Positions 41,746 to 53,225 of a stretch of DNA of 64,000 nt are shown here, piece by piece. The stretch spans positions 41,933,095 to 41,997,094 of the forward strand of contig CM036243.1 of assembly GCA_020698575.1 (NCBI GenBank), given 5' to 3'. A model generated the notes under the pieces. That model ran no database searches and was not told the DNA's origin. It was given only the letters and a program-made list of their open reading frames with translations. The stretch's first letter is position 1; every line of letters starts with the position of its first letter. This DNA is from Bostrychus sinensis. Its lineage: Eukaryota > Chordata > Actinopteri > Gobiiformes > Eleotridae. The translations under genes and the position numbers were made by a program.

Positions 41746-42196
41746 TAGGGCTGTAACGATCGATCGATTTTTTACTACATCGATGCACATGACCTTGTAT
41801 TGAACCGTATCATTTTCTAGGAAGTGAATATCGATACACATGAAGTATCAATAATAATAATAATCGATAATATCAGAAATATCAAAATTTGTATGTTAAA
41901 ATAAAACCAGATATGGCTTTTTGGAGATAAATGTTGCATTTTTAATTAAATAAAATGTTATAATCAACTTTTCTTCGCTCTCTGTCTGCTGGACATAACC
42001 AACCCCGGCCGCGGTGCTACATTTGAGAGGAAACTTTTATGATTTTTGGCAAAAAGTTGCTGTATCATTTATCGATATGAAGATGTTGAATCTTATCAAA
42101 TCGTATCGTTCCAAATTAGCAAATATCGTTCTTGAATCGTATCGAATCTAATTGATACACATTGTATTATTGCAAAAACGTACCGTTACAGCCCTA
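41746..42196. mobile_element. hAT-type MITE, 'gggctgtaacgat' family, copy 1
   Basis: The ends are TAGGGCTGTAACGAT (41746) and, inverted, CGTTACAGCCCTA (ending 42196). The interior includes a block with ggccgcggtgctacatttg and gcaaaaagttgctgtatc shared with 46590-47053 and 47623-48049. Flanks ATTGCAAT and CATGCAAT match at 6 of 8 positions. Confidence 0.75.
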
Positions 42197-42439
42197 CATG
42201 CAATCAATTAAAATGATACTTTTCCTTTGTTAAATTGCTATCAGCAGAAAAATGAGGTCCACTGTGCAACCTTTGTGTTTTTAGAAGAAAAACTAAATTA
42301 TATTTTAATATTTAAATGTAAAATGTCCTGAGGTGTGACTGTAACTTTTTAAAAATATATCATGTATTAAACAGGTTAAGCATCTGGGACAGGTCATGAG
42401 TTGGATGGCGTTATCTTAAATATTTTTATTATTACACTT

Positions 42440-42640
42440 TTATCTGCATCATCTTCTCCAGCTTATTCTCATTAGGAGTCGCAGATACCGGAGCCTACCT
42501 CAGTAACTTTGGGCCTTAGGCGGGGCACAGTCTGGACAGGGGCCAGTGAGACAAAAGCCTTCACTCTCACTTTCATTCACTGTGGGACAGTTCGTCTCCA
42601 GGTCTGCTGTTCATGCATGAGTTTGGACAAAAGGAAGAGG
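42440..42640 (-). mobile_element. SINE, decayed copy
   Basis: It matches the body of the SINE at 859-1143 in the same orientation: cagcttattctcattaggag, cctcagtaactttgggcc, gcggggcacagtctggacagg. The tRNA head is eroded. Confidence 0.55.
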
Positions 42641-42669
42641 AGAGAACCTCACTCGTCTCTCGTCTCAGT

Positions 42670-43330
42670 GACCAGATGTCCACGTTTAGGGGGCAGTCCC
42701 AGTTTTAGGCTCCTGTTAGTGACGGGTCGGTCGTGAATGAGTCGGTACAAACAGCTGGCTCCCATCCCTGAGCTGTTTTTTTTTTCTGAAAGGATCTTTC
42801 TAAAACAGGGCAGATAATAACAGAGAGAAGAAACCAGATCAGCCTCTGAGCTGAGGCACTTGGTTTTCCTCAATCTGCACTGAAAAAGTTAAAAGTTACA
42901 GTTCGATAGTTGGACCTGAAGTTTGCACAATGCACCAAATTTCTGTTATTTATTTTTATTAGAGTATATATTTATGAGTTTTTTAAGTTTTGAGGTTAGC
43001 GGTTGTTGCTGTTTTTACTTTTTAATACTAAAGAAAGTCCTGCTTTTTGTTAAAGGTGTGTCTGTGAACATATATATACAAAGGTCTGTGTGTTTATATG
43101 CTCTGTGTAGTAGAGTGGTTCTGTAACCAAGTCCGATCACCGAGTCGTTTCAAAGCAAAAGAATCTTTAAAAACTTCATCATAATCCATGTATTTGAGTT
43201 TTATATGAATACAGAATACAAATCATTAGTCAAAATGAGCTAAATTTGGCTGAAATATAAAAGATACAGGTAAAAGAAGAGCCATTTAGGAGCCAAGGCA
43301 AATGATGTTCCTTCAGCTGGAAATATCAAA
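42670..43330 (-). repeat. Dispersed repeat, copy 3 (reverse)
   Basis: Reverse-oriented copy of the pieces at 15570-15745 and 30718-30885 (cagctggctcccatcc... gaaaggatcttt... aaaacagggcag), followed at 43245-43300 by the 'gaaatataaaagatacagg... agccatttaggag' piece that parallels 30590-30650. Confidence 0.5.
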
Positions 43331-43679
43331 CCCAACCTTTAACGTAACAGACATTACTCCCCCAGACCTGGAAAAACAACAAGGCAACCTCTGAACCCTC
43401 GGAAAATAAATCAAGAAAAGAAGAAAACGTGGTCTTGGTTGAGTTAGCGGCTGTAAACTTGTCTTTGGTATCTTTGATGAAAATCAGAACTCATTTTTCT
43501 GGGAAACGCCACAACACGACGTCCTAGTGGCCACTGCGAGACAGAACTTAAGCAAATATTAAATAAAAATTGTAGTTTTGCAGGACAATGTCATTAATGA
43601 GCTAAAACTCTGATCACGACTGTTGCATTATTGTTTGTGAATTTGGTAAATATGGTTTTATTTTACTGTGGCTGTGTTT

Positions 43680-43975
43680 TAGATGTATTTTATGTGGTTT
43701 TGTGAGGACTGGCTGTGGGCGCTCGATACCACAGGTGCGCAGTATTTTACCGTTTTTAATATTTTAGAGTAAAACGTGTATTTTAGCAGATGGTAGATTT
43801 TTTTGTATTGTGTTTGTTTACAGTTGTTGACGTACCGCTACCTGCTGTCCTTTTACGAGTTGTTTTTTGGGTTTAGTTAGTGCGCTTTAACAGTGTACAG
43901 CGGACTACTTTACACTGTTTTGTTTGTTTGTCTTTTCTTTTGCCCCACAGTGTTACACCCGCTCGAGCGACTTTA
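43680..43975 (+). repeat. Segment related to 35600-35885
   Basis: Shares 'gtatt.tgtgt.t.tttacagttg' and 'cctgctgtcctttt/ctttagt' blocks with the region at 35750-35850. Could be LTR-derived; identity is only moderate by eye. Confidence 0.3.
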
Positions 43976-43989
43976 TTTTGCTTGAAGTA

Positions 43990-44100
43990 ACTTCATTTAT
44001 TCATTCAAACCTTTATTTAACCAGGATTTAAAACTCATTGAGATTAAAAATCTCTTTGAGGCAGCAGCACAGTAACAGCGTGTGCAGTGTTTACAGCGGC
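43990..44100 (-). mobile_element. LINE 3'-tail fragment
   Basis: Plus-strand 'aacctttatttaaccagga... ctcattgagattaaaaatctctttgaggcagcagcacagt' equals the 3' end of the LINE at 52510-53224. Only about 110 bases were inserted. Confidence 0.65.
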
Positions 44101-44328
44101 GTCATGGAAATTCATTCTGCTCTGTAACAAATGCTGTGAAAACAACGACCGGATATGAAAGAGGAATATTGTTCATCTTTATTCATGTGTTTGTCTTCTG
44201 TATGCTCCTGATTCACCAACGCACTTTGTAACATTTAACAGTGTACGAACGATCATTGCATAATATTTGAAATGATATTCAATCTTGCAATCAAAATGTC
44301 CTGCAGTGTAACCTGAAAGATATGGAAC

Positions 44329-44330
<2 letters not shown>

Positions 44331-44366
<36 letters not shown>
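44331..44366. repeat. (ATT)n microsatellite
   Basis: About 12 copies of TTA/ATT. Confidence 0.97.
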
Positions 44367-44367
<1 letters not shown>

Positions 44368-44723
44368 AGAATAATGATTTGTTAACTTTGTTTGGTGTTT
44401 GTTTGGTGTTTACCTCGGATGATCTCAGTTTATCATGAATAACTTTGTTAAAGTCCTGAAATTATACTTTTAATTTTATACGATCATAAACGACTTAAGG
44501 AGGTCTAAAGACTATAAACAAGTTTGTAAAGCTTTTAAATTATGCTTTTTTATTTCATACAAACATAAATGACTTTAGAAGATGTAAATAATTTAGATTT
44601 TTAGTTTACATGATCATAAACCACTCTGCAAAGTCGTGAAATTATGCTTTTTATTTATTTATTTATTTATTTTCATAGAATCATAAACGACTAAGTTCTG
44701 AAATTGTGCCTTTTGTTTTAGAT

Positions 44724-44998
44724 CAGCGATTCCCAAAGTCAAGACAGCCGTGGGCCCCCTAAATTTCCCAAAATCCCTTGTGGACCCCCAGCTCTACAAC
44801 TTCCATTTATTCAAAAGATTATGTCATATTTTTATCCATATATTTCTATAAAACTATTACAAAATAGTTAAAAAGTTTTAATTTTATATTTTTAAACAAG
44901 TATATAGTATGTACTTAATATAGACAGCCTGTGGGGGCCCACCTGCAGGACCTTTGCGGACCCCCAGGGGGCCCCGGTCCCCACTTTGGGAACCACTG
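44724..44998. mobile_element. hAT MITE related to the 11241-13019 element
   Basis: The ends are CAGCGATTCCCAAAGTC (44724) and, inverted, CAGTGGTTCCCAAAGTG (ending 44998). Flanks TTTTAGAT (44716-44723) and TTTCAGAT (44999-45006) form an 8-bp duplication with one mismatch. Subterminal 'gtggacccccag' and 'gggggccc' motifs match the larger element. At 275 bp it lacks the long inverted arms. Confidence 0.82.
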
Positions 44999-45006
44999 TT
45001 TCAGAT

Positions 45007-45145
45007 GATCTGTCTGGGGGAGGGAGGTGAACACTGAGAGCGGCTGTGTCTTATTTTATTTGCTCTGTTGTTGTGTTATTTTCAGTTTAAGTTGAGGACC
45101 CAAAGAAAACGAGACGGTTCCTCTCAAGGCTGTTCCTCCTAATAA
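45007..45145 (+). repeat. Duplicated segment, inverted copy at 13041-13200
   Basis: Matches the reverse complement of 13041-13200 over about 130 bases (tattttatttgctctg.tgttgtgttatttt..., aaaacgagacggttc.tctcaagg). Confidence 0.55.
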
Positions 45146-45487
45146 AATATATATAATATTTACAAATATATGATTATTATTATTGATGAACTCTTGTGTT
45201 GCAAGGAGAATATGACTGTGCACTGTGCAGGTGAAGCTGCAGGAGTTTTGTTCAGTGACAGAAACAAAAGTAACATGACCTCATTTTGATGAAAGCAGAG
45301 TGCGCTCCGTGGATTGTGTTGCATTAAAAAAAAGACAACAGCAAAACGCGAGGAGTCCCTGCAGAGAAACGGCTTTGACGTTTCACAGGAGACACATCTG
45401 GATGAGACTTCCATTCACTGAGCTCAGATAAAAGCAGCTGTTGAGGCTGAGCGCGCGCGCGGTGTCTGTGTCTGACCTGTGTCTGAC

Positions 45488-45549
45488 CTGTTGTTGTGCT
45501 CCGCGGGATCCCACAGCTCCGTCTCCTCCTTCAGCTTCACTTCTGCCAT
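45488..45549 (-). CDS. ZNF gene D, first coding exon (class I)
   Basis: The ATG at 45549 opens the same 20 codons plus two bases as the A and C exons, ending at AACAACAG|GTCAGA. It joins in phase 2 to 41663. Downstream of the donor the homology with A and C is soon lost, in a GCGC-rich stretch. Confidence 0.78.
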
Positions 45550-45790
45550 GTTTCACTGCGCTCTGTTCACTTTAAGGCTCCGCTTTGGGGCTGTTTGTCA
45601 CACAGTTAGCACAGGAGCTAATCACACAGGGGTCCTCACGAGTTCACTGCGGGCGTCCTGACAGCTGCCTGGTTAAAAACACAGGGAAAAGCCCCAGCTC
45701 TGGGTGAAGCCGCTCCAAAAGCTGCAGGAGCTTTGGCCTCTAGGGGGCAGGCTGCGGGACTGAGAAAACCTCTGGAGCACAATGGGGTTA
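45550..45790 (-). promoter_or_regulatory. Class I ZNF promoter/5' leader, copy 3
   Basis: Nearly identical to 7385-7625 over about 235 bases, including the part beyond 45675 that gene C lacks (aaaagccccagctctggg... ctagggggcaggctgc... ggagcacaatgg). Longer conservation between A and D suggests that these two units share a more extended duplicated promoter. Confidence 0.6.
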
Positions 45791-45899
45791 GAAATAAAAA
45801 AACGAGGCTAAAACTGCAGTGTTATGTGCTTTTATTTACAAGAGCAAGAGCAGTCAGTACGGTTTCGGACTGCGCAGTCATATAATCCAGACGGAGACC

Positions 45900-45950
45900 A
45901 AGGCCTTCCTCACAACCTGAACAGCTGAAAGGTCATTTTATCTAATCTCA
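45900..45950 (-). pseudogene. Lone zinc-finger knuckle remnant
   Basis: Minus-strand reading of 'ccttcctcacaacctgaacagctgaaaggtc' gives a TFQLFRL/FSCSGCEE-like CxxC knuckle. It may be the last trace of an eroded finger array upstream of gene D. Confidence 0.3.
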
Positions 45951-46589
45951 CTGAGCAAAAAGGAAGTCCATTTAACAGCCTTTAAAATAGAATGCATCTC
46001 ATTAAATAAAATATTTAGAGCCAGGGGTGCAGCGTCAAACCATGCAGCTGCTCAGACAGTGGTTCTTGTCCTTCTATGGTCCGTACTGACAATAATAAAG
46101 AATACTAGAGGGTTTTCAAAATGTGTAACGTTAAGAGCAGGAGACATGGCTCCATTTTCTTTAACTGCAATCATCCTCGTCCCGTCTGCTAACGCCTTTG
46201 CCTCGCCGAGGCCGTGCACTTCCCAGGGGATTTCTTGTCTTCCGAGATGAGTCCATGCCGGTCGTCAGAATGTTGACTCTGTTGATATCAGCGGAGTGTA
46301 AGGCCCATGCCTCGCAGCTGTACAGCACCACAGGACCTCAGGGGCCTGAGTTCTGCCTGCTGTCTGTTCAGTGATGGACCCAGGTGCTCCAATTGAATCA
46401 CAATTATAAATACATCAATAGAGTAATGATATCTGTGTAAAAACGTTAAAAGAAATGTTCCCACTAAAATACACTGCAATGCATTATATTATAAACATAC
46501 AGAGCTGTCTAAAAAGCTACTTTTTCCTCACAATTTTAGATAACTTCTTTTCCGACTGGAGAGTAGGCAACAAGAAAATGTATTATTTC
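45951..46589. other. No intact gene; possible retroelement scrap
   Basis: On the minus strand at 46160-46350 a short 'CEAWALHSADINRVNIL' like reading resembles the tail of some reverse transcriptases, but frames are broken and the match is too short to rely on. Confidence 0.25.
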
Positions 46590-47053
46590 TAGGGATGTAA
46601 TTTAACTTTTTAGCAACGATACGATATGTATCGATTAGAAGTGTTTCGATACAATTCAAGAACGATATTGACTAAATTGAAATGATACAATTTGATAAGA
46701 TTCAATACCTTCGTATCGATAATCGATACAGCAACTTTTTGCCAAAAATCATAAAAGTTTCCTCTCAAATGTAGCACCGCGGCCGGGGTTGGTTATGTCC
46801 AGGAGACAGAGAGTGGAGAAAAGTTGAATATAATATTTTACTTAATTAAAAATGCAACATTTATCTTCAAAAACCATATCTGGTTTTATTTTAACATACA
46901 AATTTCCGATATTATCGATCGATACTTCATGTGTATCGATATTCACTTCCTAGAAAACGATACGATTCAATACAAGGTCATGTGTATCGATGTAGTTGTA
47001 TCATAGGAAAAAAAATCTATACATCAATACAGTTACTGATCCTTACAGCCCTA
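46590..47053. mobile_element. hAT-type MITE, 'gggctgtaacgat' family, copy 2
   Basis: Inverted relative to copies 1 and 3. It contains 'gccaaaaatcataaaagtttc', 'caccgcggccggggttggttatgtcc' and many 'atcgata' motifs, and ends 'cttacagcccta' at 47053. Target duplication not clear. Confidence 0.7.
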
Positions 47054-47614
47054 CTTTTTCTGTTCTTCTGGAAACAACAGTGAGTGTTTGTGGTGTAGTT
47101 AGAGCCTGCTGTATTCCTCACAGCTCTCATGCCAGATTAATATTGGAAAGAGCAGTTTAACAGTAAAACACTGGAGATGTAAACTACAGACAGCCTCTGG
47201 TCGCGTAATTAATCAGTCAGTTATATTTGTCTACCAGTCGCATGAACTCTTTATTACTAGCTTTTATTTTATTTAAGATAGGATAGATGATTTTTAGATA
47301 ACAATGTACTTTACAGACACCTTTTTTACTCGTTTTATCACCTCAATAATGTAAAGTTACTTTGTGTTTGTGCTGTGCTGGGCAGCAAATAACAATTTCT
47401 TTGCTCAACTACAGCCCTACTGGAGTTAACGTTCACCCAAAAGTCTTTTGATACTTTGGTGTGTATTCAATATTCACCAAGAGCGGTTAAAAGTGTTGCT
47501 TCATGGCTCATTTCTTTACATTTTTATTCCGCTGTGACTAATGCAGCTCTGTTATATTTTGCAGTTTGTGAGCTCAAAAGTTGTGAACTCATCGCTCACC
47601 GGTCGCTTCATGAC
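47054..47614. other. No recognised feature
   Basis: AT-rich, with no gene or repeat boundary that I can support. Confidence 0.35.
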
Positions 47615-47622
47615 GTAGGTTC

Positions 47623-48049
47623 TAGGGCTGTAACGATACAGTAACTGTAGTAACTGTGTAATGAGCTTGTATCGTATCGTTTTCTATGAAGTAAATATCG
47701 ATACACATGACGTATCGATAGATAATATCGAAACTATTGAAATTACAAATTTGTATGTTAAAATAAAACCAGATATGGCTTTTTGGAGATAAATGTTCCA
47801 TTTTTAATTAAATAAAATGTTATATTCAACTTTTCTCCACTCTCTGTCTGCTGGACATAACCAACCCCGGCCGCGGTGCTACATTTGAGAGGAAACTTTT
47901 ATGATTTTTGGCAAAAAGTTGCTGTATCGATTATCGATATGAAGGTGTTGAATCATATCGTTCCAAATTAGCCAATATCGTTCTTGATATCAAAACACTT
48001 CTAATCGATACATATCGTATCGTTGCAAAAACATATCGTTACATCCGTT
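47623..48049. mobile_element. hAT-type MITE, 'gggctgtaacgat' family, copy 3
   Basis: Begins TAGGGCTGTAACGATAC at 47623 and ends after atatcgttacatccg. It is flanked by a perfect 8-bp duplication, GTAGGTTC, at 47615-47622 and 48050-48057. The interior block matches copy 1 closely. No transposase. Confidence 0.85.
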
Positions 48050-48057
48050 GTAGGTTC

Positions 48058-48984
48058 CCAAACTCTGTTCTGAAATCCCACCCTACATCAGTTTTTCGGT
48101 CGTTTAGAGCAAGTTTTGTTTGGAATATTTCATTCTCTCCAACCAAGTCCTAGAGCTGCTCACCTGAATGAACACACGTGCACTAGAACGCTCTGATACA
48201 GATCTGAATACGGAACTCCTAAATCTGAGCATGATGTGCCCGGAAACGCACTCAAGGTCCATAACCTTCATTTACAGTTAGAGATTCCATGTCAAGGTTT
48301 TGGAAAATTGACAGAACAAATGTACAAAACTCAGCAACAGTAAAAACTAACCCTAAGCCTGAACACATGCAAGAGCCCTGTGCATGCAGTTACACAATCA
48401 GGGCTTGTCATTTACAAACGCCATTATCAACAGTTACTAGCCTGTTTGTGTTTTCACTAGCCAGAATTTAATTAGCTCAAATGTTTGGCATTTATTTTAT
48501 AGCATACAATAGTTTAAATAAATGTAGGACTTGGTTTTATGTAGACAGGGATTTATCAGATGTTTAGGAAATGGGTTTGCCCAGGCAGAATAAATGTGGT
48601 CTGTCTTTTTTTATACATATTTTTTCTCTAAACAATGATGAACTACAATTAAATTAGCTTTACACTCAAACACAGTGCTATTGAAGACCTCTAAGGTTAA
48701 GATACAGCCATAAAACCCAACTGGCCAAAGGGTCTAGGGGCAGTAAATGTGTTATGAGCCAAAATGGAAATCTACAGGGGCTTTTCCGCAGGGCAGAACG
48801 GGACAGGACGCCCCAAAACCTGCAGGTGTTTCCCTGACTCTGGCTCCAGGAGACCCTCGTCTGTTACACAAACACTGACGTCACACAAAACTAAAGCTGT
48901 GTTAATAAACGAGATAAAAATGTGTCTGAAACTCACTTCTAAAACAAAAAGGAACTGTCAACATTTAATAAAAAGACGAGCGTA
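48058..48984. other. No recognised feature
   Basis: Unique-looking AT-rich sequence; no supported gene or repeat. Confidence 0.35.
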
Positions 48985-50200
48985 AATCCTGGTGTGTGTC
49001 TGTGTGAGGTGTGTGTCTGTGTGAGACTGGTGTGCGTCTGTGTGAGGCTGGTGTGTGTCTGTGTGAGGCCGGTGTGTGTCTGTGTGAGGCCGGTGTGTGT
49101 CTGTGTGAGGCCGGTGTGTGTCTGTGTGAGACCGGTGTGTGTCTGTGTAAGGCTGGTGTGTGTGTGTGTGTGAGGCCGGTGTGTGTCTGTGTGAGACTGG
49201 TGTGTGTCTGTGTAAGGCTGGTGTGTGTCTGTGTGAGGCAGGTGTGTGTCTGTGTGAGGCTGGTGTGTGTCTGTGTGAGGCTGGTGTGTGTCTGTGGGAG
49301 ACTGGTGTGCGTCTGTGTGAGGCTGGTGTGCGTCTGTGTGAGGCTGGTGTGTGTCTGTGTGAGGATGGTGTGTGTCTGTGTGAGGCTGGTGTGTGTCTGT
49401 GTGAGACTGGTGTGTGTCTGTGTGAGGCTGGTGTGTGTCTGTGTGAGACTGGTGTGTGTCTGTGTGAGACTGGTGTGTGTCTGTGTGAGACTGGTGTGTG
49501 TCTGTGTGAGGCAGGTGTGTGTCTGTGTGAGGCTGGTGTGTGTCTGTGTGAGGCTGGTGTGTGTCTGTGGGAGACTGGTGTGCGTCTGTGTGAGGCTGGT
49601 GTGCGTCTGTGTGAGGCTGGTGTGTGTCTGTGTGAGGATGGTGTGTGTCTGTGTGAGGCTGGTGTGTGTCTGTGTGAGACTGGTGTGTGTCTGTGTGAGG
49701 CTGGTGTGTGTCTGTGTGAGACTGGTGTGTGTCTGTGTGAGGCTGGTGTGTGTCTGTGTGAGACTGGTGTGTGTCTGTGTGAGGCTGGTGTGTGTCTGTG
49801 TGAGACTGGTGTGTGTCTGTGTGAGGATGGTGTGTGTCTGTGTGAGGCTGGTGTGTGTCTGTGTGAGACTGGTGTGTGTCTGTGTGAGGCTGGTGTGTGT
49901 CTGTGTGAGACTGGTGTGCGTCTGTGTGAGGCTGGTGTGCGTCTGTGTGAGGCTGGTGTGTGTCTGTGTGAGACTGGTGTGTGTCTGTGTGAGGCTGGTG
50001 TGTGTCTGTGTGAGACTGGTGTGCGTCTGTGTGAGGCTGGTGTGCGTCTGTGTGAGGCTGGTGTGTGTCTGTGTAAGGCTGGTGTGTGTGTCTGTGTGAG
50101 GCCGGTGTGTGTCTGTGTGAGACTGGTGTGTGTCTGTGTGAGGCTGGTGTGTGTCTGTGTGAGGCTGGTGTGTGTCTGTGTGAGGCTGGTGTGTGTATAT
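48985..50200. repeat. Minisatellite, 21-bp unit, about 57 copies
   Basis: The unit is about ctggtgtgtgtctgtgtgag(g/a), with GTGCGT, GGGAG and GTAAGG variants. The variant pattern repeats at 273 bp (13 units): 'tctgtgggag' at 49291 and 49564, 'gaggca' at 49235 and 49508. Since 21 is a multiple of three, several frames stay open on both strands for 355-416 codons; these are low-complexity readings, not genes. Confidence 0.97.
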
Positions 50201-50447
50201 AACCACATGAGTGTAACTCGTGTTTAATCCAGTCTAAACTAAAAATTAAACATTTAGAAGCGAGAGCCGAACTTCGCTAAACTGAAAACGGCTGTTGCTA
50301 ACATATGCTAGCTTTATTTTTAGAAAAAGCTGCTAGCATTGAGCTCGTCCTGGTAGAAAAGCACCTCATTAGCATTTGGCTAACGGTGTTAATGCAAAGC
50401 CCTGTACATCGTGAACAGAGATTCCTCGCGTGCTGTGGAAACAACGT
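50201..50447. other. 3' flank of gene F
   Basis: Probably part of the 3' UTR of gene F on the minus strand. No separate feature. Confidence 0.4.
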
Positions 50448-51241
50448 CTACTCCGGGTGAAACCTTCTCGAGTGCACCATGAGATCGCCTCGAGCCGAGA
50501 AGATCTGCTTACAAATCAAACAGCTGAAGGTTTTCTCCCTCGTGTGAGTTTTTACGTGCGTCCTGAGATGGCTCTTCTGCCTGAAGCCTTTGTCGCACTC
50601 GGAGCATTTGAACGGTCGGTCTCCGGTGTGGATCCTCATGTGTGGGATGAGAAGGGCCTTCGTCGTGAACCCTCTGTTACAGAACGAACAGCTGAAAGGC
50701 CTCTCCCCCGTGTGATTCCTCAAGTGCGTCTTCAGGTGGTTTAGTCGTATGAAAGTCTTCTCGCAGAAGGAGCACTTGTGCGGTCTCTCTCCTGTGTGGA
50801 TGATCATGTGACCCTGCAGGTGATCCTTACGCAGGAACCTCTTCCCGCACTCTGGACACCTGTGTGGTTTGACGACGAGCTCGCTCTGGATCATGGCGTA
50901 GCTTCCTCTCTGTGAAGTCTGCTCTTGGGAGTAGTCGTCTGAGTGGTCTGTGGTGTGCTCCTCACTATCTGAGTGTAACTGTGTGAGTGGATCTGAGCTG
51001 CAGCCTGCTTCTGCTCCACAGTCCTCTCCATTAGTTTCCTCTCTGTTCTCCTCAGTTGGTCTTTGATGAAGCACAGAGGACTTGTCTTCATCATCTTCAG
51101 TTTTCACACAGACAGGAGCGAAGGGGAACTCTTGCAGCTGCTCCTCCTCTTGTTTGATGCACAGCTCTGGTTCCTCTTTGATGTGAGGGGGCTCCAGACT
51201 GGTCCCCGCCACTTTCTGACTCACTGTCACAGTCTGGACAC
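50448..51241 (-). CDS. ZNF gene F, finger exon (5 C2H2 fingers)
   Basis: Acceptor gtgtcctgcag sets the exon start at 51241, in phase 1 with exon 1 at 54379-54571. Together they give a predicted 328-aa protein. The exon encodes VQTVTVSQKVAG, then SLEPPHIKEEPELCIKQEEEQ, the invariant acidic block, a shortened SEEHTTDHSDDYSQ stretch and five fingers. Helix positions -1/2/3/6 read RDHG, RNHT, TALP, QSHT and AGDV. The last finger ends H-x4-H, and the protein stops five codons later. All zinc ligands are kept. A second acceptor-like ggaccag|tctgg lies inside the exon exactly where A, C and D splice. Confidence 0.9.
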
Positions 51242-51764
51242 CTGCAGGACACAGAACAGAGAGCAGTGAGTTTAACTGAACGGATGCCGCGTCTGTGAAC
51301 TCGAGACTAAAACTCCACACGCAACAGTCTGAGAAAAGTAGCCCTGTTGATTCGGTGGCTAAGTGAGAAACATTCTGTAGGAGCCATGACAGTTCAAAAA
51401 GAAATACCTAAGGTTTCCTCTAGGTGGCACTGTTTGTTCAGGTTTAGCGCATAAACCGGAACCTTTGTGCAGGTGTAAGGTTGCTAGACGGAAGCAGCAC
51501 ACAGTTTGTTGACCGCTACCTGGCTACACTGAACCTGTGATGTCCGGTATGGATTTTATTGTTGATATGGAATTTATGAAGCACTGTTTGGACTGTTTTT
51601 AATGTCTTTTGCAAGAAATAAAGAAGAATGAATCAAACTGCCTCAGACAGATTTATGTATCCATTACTACGTCCGTTACAGTCAGTGAGCTAGCGCGTCA
51701 GCTAACATATTCCGTCTTTGCTACAGACGCAGCTAATTTGAGTTAGATGCTACACATTCATTCT

Positions 51765-52508
51765 AAGGCTGGGCGGTATGACCTAAAATTCATATCACGG
51801 TATAAATCAAATTCCTTCACGGTAACGGTATATATTGCGGTATAATTTTAAGGTTGAAAATCATAATAAAAAACACAGATATAATGTAATTTTTAGAGCA
51901 TTTATTGCGCAGAAAGTAGTACTCATAAGCACTTTATAGAGCGAAACAGTGCATCTCTTTAAACCCGCTGCGCTCCGCTGTATAGAAAGGGACCATATGT
52001 TTGCACAAATACATTATGATGGATCTTGTTATGTCTCTCCATCCCTTGCTCTTTCCGTCATAGGCCGTACTCTTTGAAAAAGGTTTCACAATGGAGGTCT
52101 GCTGTTAGCGGGGGAAACTTTTTTGCTTCCTCCCGTGTCGTTTGAGCGAGCAGGTGTTTGAGCCGAGCGCAGCCTCTGGCTCTCTGCGCACTCAAGCACA
52201 AGCTTTGTCTTCAAATGGTAAAACAAATTGCTTGTATTACCTTTGTTTGCCGTCACCGTCACTCGCCACATCTTGCAAAGTATTGTTTTCTGTTCAACAT
52301 CCGATCTTTTAAACCCGAACCAATTCCAAATCACGGATGTAGCGCCGTTTTTTTTTACCGCCTCCCCCTGCTCAGCGCTCTCTGTGCTTGCAGCCGTGTT
52401 GAGGCAGGTGAGATGACGTCATCGACGATAGGACGGTAGAGCGCAAATCTCTACCGTAGGCCAAATTTATATCATTTCTACAGTCTACCGCATAAACCGC
52501 GCAGCCCT
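51765..52508. mobile_element. MITE of the 'ggctgggcggtatgacc' family
   Basis: The left end aaggctgggcggtatgacc and the right end (reverse complement agggctgcgcggtttatgcgg, ending 52508) are inverted. Paired 'cacggtataaatc' and 'ggtagagatttgcgc' motifs fit this common teleost hAT-like family. The interior (about 740 bp) has no transposase frame. Confidence 0.7.
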
Positions 52509-52509
52509 A

Positions 52510-53224
52510 CTTCATTCAAACCTTTATTTAACCAGGATTTAAAAACTCATTGAGATTAAAAATTACTTTTACAAGAGTGTCCTGGCAAGTGGCAGCAGCA
52601 CAGTCACCAACACAGCGACAGACTGCAATCAAATTCATACAAAACATTAAATGGCATTTCACAGTTTACCCAGAGTAAAGTGAGACCAACTCCTTCCACT
52701 GATGTTCATTCTGGAGCTGATTCCATGAGGATGGTGCTGCAGCCTTTTTTCCAAGGTCAGTGTGGACTTTTGGAACAGTCAATAAAAACTCTGCTGAACA
52801 TAAGTGTTCACATGACGAGGAAGGATCCCTGCACTGCCTTGTAAATAAAAAGATGCCAATGAATCCAACGGCGAATGGAAAGGGAGAACCAACCGACCCG
52901 AGAACCCGAAATTTCAAATTTGTGATGAATCTCAAGGCTCCATGAAACACAGCGTCCAAGGCAGGAAGACACTGAGCGACTGGATGCATGGACAAAATGT
53001 CACCAGAGTCCAAGACAAACAGGAATGTTACATTTACAAACTGTTTTTACTTCAAAGGACAGACAAGATTTGATTCGGAAGAAAAAACCTAGTTTCAGTT
53101 TCAATTTTCTTACAAGTTCTTGGACATGGAATGTAAAGGAAAGTAAGCGGTCGATAATAATGCCTATAATATAATATTTATATTGTGACACTTCTTCGAT
53201 TTCTGTACCAAAGACTGTAAGTTT
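52510..53224 (-). mobile_element. 5'-truncated LINE (reverse transcriptase C-terminal end)
   Basis: Minus-strand frames encode LTVFGTEIEEVSQYKY, then IDRLLSFTFHVQELVRKLKL, then LPALDAVFHGALRFITNLK, the tail of a jockey-type non-LTR reverse transcriptase with a frameshift at about 53010. The 3' end is 'ctcaatgagtttttaaatcc...ttaaataaaggttt' at 52510. The element starts where the next LINE fragment (53226-53690) ends. Confidence 0.8.
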
Positions 53225-53225
53225 T

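Larger units (their letters stand above)
41664..45487 (-). other. Intron of gene D (3.8 kb)
   Basis: The intron holds a MITE (41746-42196), a SINE fragment (42440-42640), a dispersed-repeat copy (42670-43330), a LINE tail (43990-44100), an ATT microsatellite (44331-44366), a hAT MITE (44724-44998) and a duplicated segment (45007-45145). Between 43331 and 43680 and between 44101 and 44330 nothing is recognised. Confidence 0.7.

Noticed and set aside
48958..50208. Open frames of 413-416 codons (minus) and 355-362 codons (plus) as genes
   Set aside because: They are readings of a 21-bp tandem repeat in several frames and on both strands at once, which no real gene pair would show.
52158..52439. 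93-codon frame in the gene F intron
   Set aside because: It lies within the MITE at 51765-52508 and has no transposase or other domain.
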